Shown here: positions 6,349 to 7,634 of the stretch, piece after piece
Layout of the letters: each line of letters starts with the position of its first letter
Position numbering within the stretch: the first letter of the stretch is position 1
NCBI GenBank assembly: GCA_946482345.1
Contig: CAMLRJ010000157.1
Span: 1 to 7,634, forward strand
Origin: an uncultured Cellvibrio sp.
Lineage (GTDB): Bacteria; Pseudomonadota; Gammaproteobacteria; Pseudomonadales; Cellvibrionaceae
Length of the DNA: 7,634 nt
Reading direction: 5' to 3'
Made by a program: the position numbers and the translations under genes
The notes under the pieces: model-generated
What the model was told of the DNA's origin: nothing
Seen by the model: only the letters and a program-made list of their open reading frames with translations
Database searches by the model: none

Positions 6349-6724
6349 ATGGCTATGATTGACGAAAACACGAATTTCTTTCCTTCAGAAATTCGTGCTG
6401 CAATTCAAAATTATTAGCTGAAAATCTTGGCGGAAAGAAGATGAAATTCCTGCAACCTTTGCAAAACTATTAGGTTTCAATGTTGTAATTGCGCAGTTGA
6501 GAGAGATGTTTTTAGAAAATTTAAAAACAACGAAAGATGAAGGCCTTGTTGAGCTTTTGGCTAGTGGATTGTATAAGAATATTATTTGGTCCGGTTTTCG
6601 ATACAAAGAGAAAGTCCGCTTTACTTTTACGCTAAAGGACATTTATTCACTGGGTCTGCCGGAACTTTTGGAAAAATTTCTTTGTACACTTCCCCATCGA
6701 ATGGAGAATAAAAATGCCAGATGA
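6349..6724 (+). pseudogene. Unrecognised gene, apparently broken by two 1-base deletions; 3' part intact
   Basis: I do not recognise the family. The continuous frame runs from 6422 to the TGA at 6722-6724 (possible starts TTG 6497 or ATG 6506) and reads LLGFNVVIAQLREMFLENL, then WSGFRYKEKVRFTFTLKD and LELLEKFL-like helices. Upstream, another frame begins ATG at 6349 (or 6355) and reads MAMIDENTNFFPSEIRAAIQ before a TAG at 6415. Adding one T near 6414 and one G near 6437 would join MAMIDENTNFFP..., LAENLGG and DEIPATFAKLLGF into one ~125-residue protein. That suggests a degraded gene, although an expressed 72-75-aa short form is possible. No good ribosome binding site is seen at any start. It overlaps the next gene by 11 bp, which implies an ancestral operon. 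The sequence is A/T-richer than the housekeeping genes. Confidence 0.42.
6369..6397. repeat. Perfect 11-bp inverted repeat
   Basis: CACGAATTTCT (6369-6379) is followed, after the 7-base spacer TTCCTTC, by its exact reverse complement (6387-6397). No T run follows on the plus strand, and only TTTT follows on the minus strand. It lies within the 5' part of the broken ORF, 83 bases after the tRNA terminator. It could be a regulator site, a weak minus-strand terminator or an element end. Confidence 0.6.
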
Positions 6725-7601
6725 CAATCAAATATCAAAAAGAAAGGTCATATTAGGAACAGGTATTACTAAAATGGAATTTATTGTAAATGAACAAGAA
6801 GAATCATTTGAATATCCGCATCGAGATGAGTCGCCCTTCGCTAGTCCCTTTGGTCCAAACCAGTTCCCTGACATTAGTTACTCTCATCGTGTCCCGATAT
6901 ATTCTCTAAATGATTGGAAACTTTTTCTGGGGGAGATCCTTCAGCAGCAAGGTCTTCCGAATGATCTTAGACAGGTTATTTGGACAGAGAAAAATACATG
7001 GAGCGAAATACCTGTGGAAATTAAAAATACATATCAAAAAGCTTTTGATTTTAAAGATATCGATCAACCAACTTCCTTTAAGTTGTGGTCAGATTGGGTA
7101 ACTAATTTTTACGAGAAAAATAAAATAGAGCCATGCTGGATATGTGATACAGAATCTGCGACTAAGGAAGATACTTTTGTAATTAGTGATTCCAAGGGAG
7201 GGTACGCAGCACGACTTTTGAAATTACTTCCTGGTGAAACGCTCATAAAAAGAATTGTAGAAGGTAAATTTTGGGAACCAGAAATAGATGTTCTTTCTCT
7301 ATTTCAATGTGGTATTAAATTTGGTCTTCTATACGCTGAGGCCAATGCTAAATTTAAGTTTGAAGAATTATATTTAAGAGGAGAAAAATCAAAAATAGGA
7401 CAGGATAAGGCAGCTAAAAATGCTTTAATGTCAGAGGTTGATAAGAAAGCTACTGCAGAAAAATATAGGCAATATTACAAGACTCTCGAAGAAAAATATC
7501 CCAATAAGAAAATTACATGGATAAAAGGTCAAATTGCCAAAAATTTTTCTGTTTCCGCTAAAACAGTTCATAGATATCTGAAATTGTTAGATAAAAATTA
7601 G
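6714..7601 (+). CDS. Uncharacterised 295-aa protein with C-terminal helix-turn-helix
   Basis: I do not recognise the overall family. The ATG at 6714 follows GGAG (6703-6706) with a 7-base gap, a good binding site, and overlaps the preceding ORF by 11 bp. The protein has a polar N-terminus (1-60), a mixed helical middle with CWIC at 141-144 (one CxxC only, so not a complete zinc site), and hydrophobic stretches around LLKLLPGETLIKRIVEG (168-183) and LFQCGIKFGLLYAEA (196-210). A Lys/Glu-rich helical part follows (215-265). Residues 266-292, around ITWIKGQIAKNFSVSAKTVHRYLKLL, form a convincing helix-turn-helix with recognition helix near 282-292, so DNA binding is likely. There is no signal peptide. 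Many AGA and ATA codons and a lower G+C content than mutY (two 60-base samples gave 30-35% versus 48%) suggest acquired DNA. It could be a regulator, a replication or partition factor, or part of a mobile or defence cassette. Confidence 0.85.
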   Translation: MPDDNQISKRKVILGTGITKMEFIVNEQEESFEYPHRDESPFASPFGPNQFPDISYSHRVPIYSLNDWKLFLGEILQQQGLPNDLRQVIWTEKNTWSEIPVEIKNTYQKAFDFKDIDQPTSFKLWSDWVTNFYEKNKIEPCWICDTESATKEDTFVISDSKGGYAARLLKLLPGETLIKRIVEGKFWEPEIDVLSLFQCGIKFGLLYAEANAKFKFEELYLRGEKSKIGQDKAAKNALMSEVDKKATAEKYRQYYKTLEEKYPNKKITWIKGQIAKNFSVSAKTVHRYLKLLDKN

Positions 7602-7634
7602 GGACATTAGCTCCCGGTGTCCATAACTCCATGT
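7602..7634. other. Right edge: short inverted repeat, otherwise nothing recognised
   Basis: The 33 bases after the last stop codon contain GGACA (7602-7606) and TGTCC (7618-7622) around an 11-base spacer. This could be a weak hairpin after the gene or the beginning of a repeat that continues beyond the window. There is not enough sequence to decide. Confidence 0.3.

Noticed and set aside
6235..7634. Second copy of the tRNA-Phe 3' end marking an integrated element's right boundary
   Set aside because: No repeat of the T-arm/acceptor sequence is visible up to the window end; the boundary may lie outside.

Overview
The window looks like a stretch of gammaproteobacterial chromosome. The gene order asmA-like, mutY, yggX, the E. 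coli-type CysE and MutY sequences and the tRNA-Phe sequence all fit. The protein style suggests something near Cellvibrio and the Pseudomonas relatives, but that placement is inference from memory and was not searched.

Layout: bases 1-154 hold the last ~50 codons of a gene that runs in from the left; its stop codon lies inside a 113-bp G/C-rich inverted-repeat element (139-251). Next come cysE (cysteine biosynthesis) and a convergent small minus-strand gene of unknown function (1076-1300) with an excellent ribosome binding site. A 245-bp divergent intergenic region (1301-1545) carries a 15-base palindrome and a possible 10-codon leader ORF. After it is a two-gene unit: an uncharacterised 264-aa protein, whose C-terminal half is five repeats of exactly 28 residues, and an AsmA-family envelope protein only 2 bp downstream. 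A strong stem-loop then separates asmA from mutY, which is followed after 14 bp by yggX.

mutY and yggX make a coherent oxidative-damage module. MutY removes adenine mispaired with 8-oxoguanine, and YggX protects iron and Fe-S proteins. MutY is intact with all its Fe-S cysteines, but this YggX has tyrosine in place of the conserved Cys7 and contains no cysteine at all. A tRNA-Phe(GAA) gene follows, with its own consensus-like promoter and a strong intrinsic terminator.

From about 6290 to the right end the sequence becomes more A/T-rich, with more AGA and ATA codons. It carries two overlapping ORFs I do not recognise. The first appears to be the intact 3' part of a gene broken by two single-base deletions. 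The second is a 295-aa protein ending in a helix-turn-helix. This looks like foreign DNA placed just behind a tRNA gene, a classic integration site, but no integrase or repeated attachment site is visible here.

The best candidates for something new are the 28-residue repeat protein, the cysteine-less YggX, and the unrecognised pair behind tRNA-Phe. None can be called a proven new system from this window alone.
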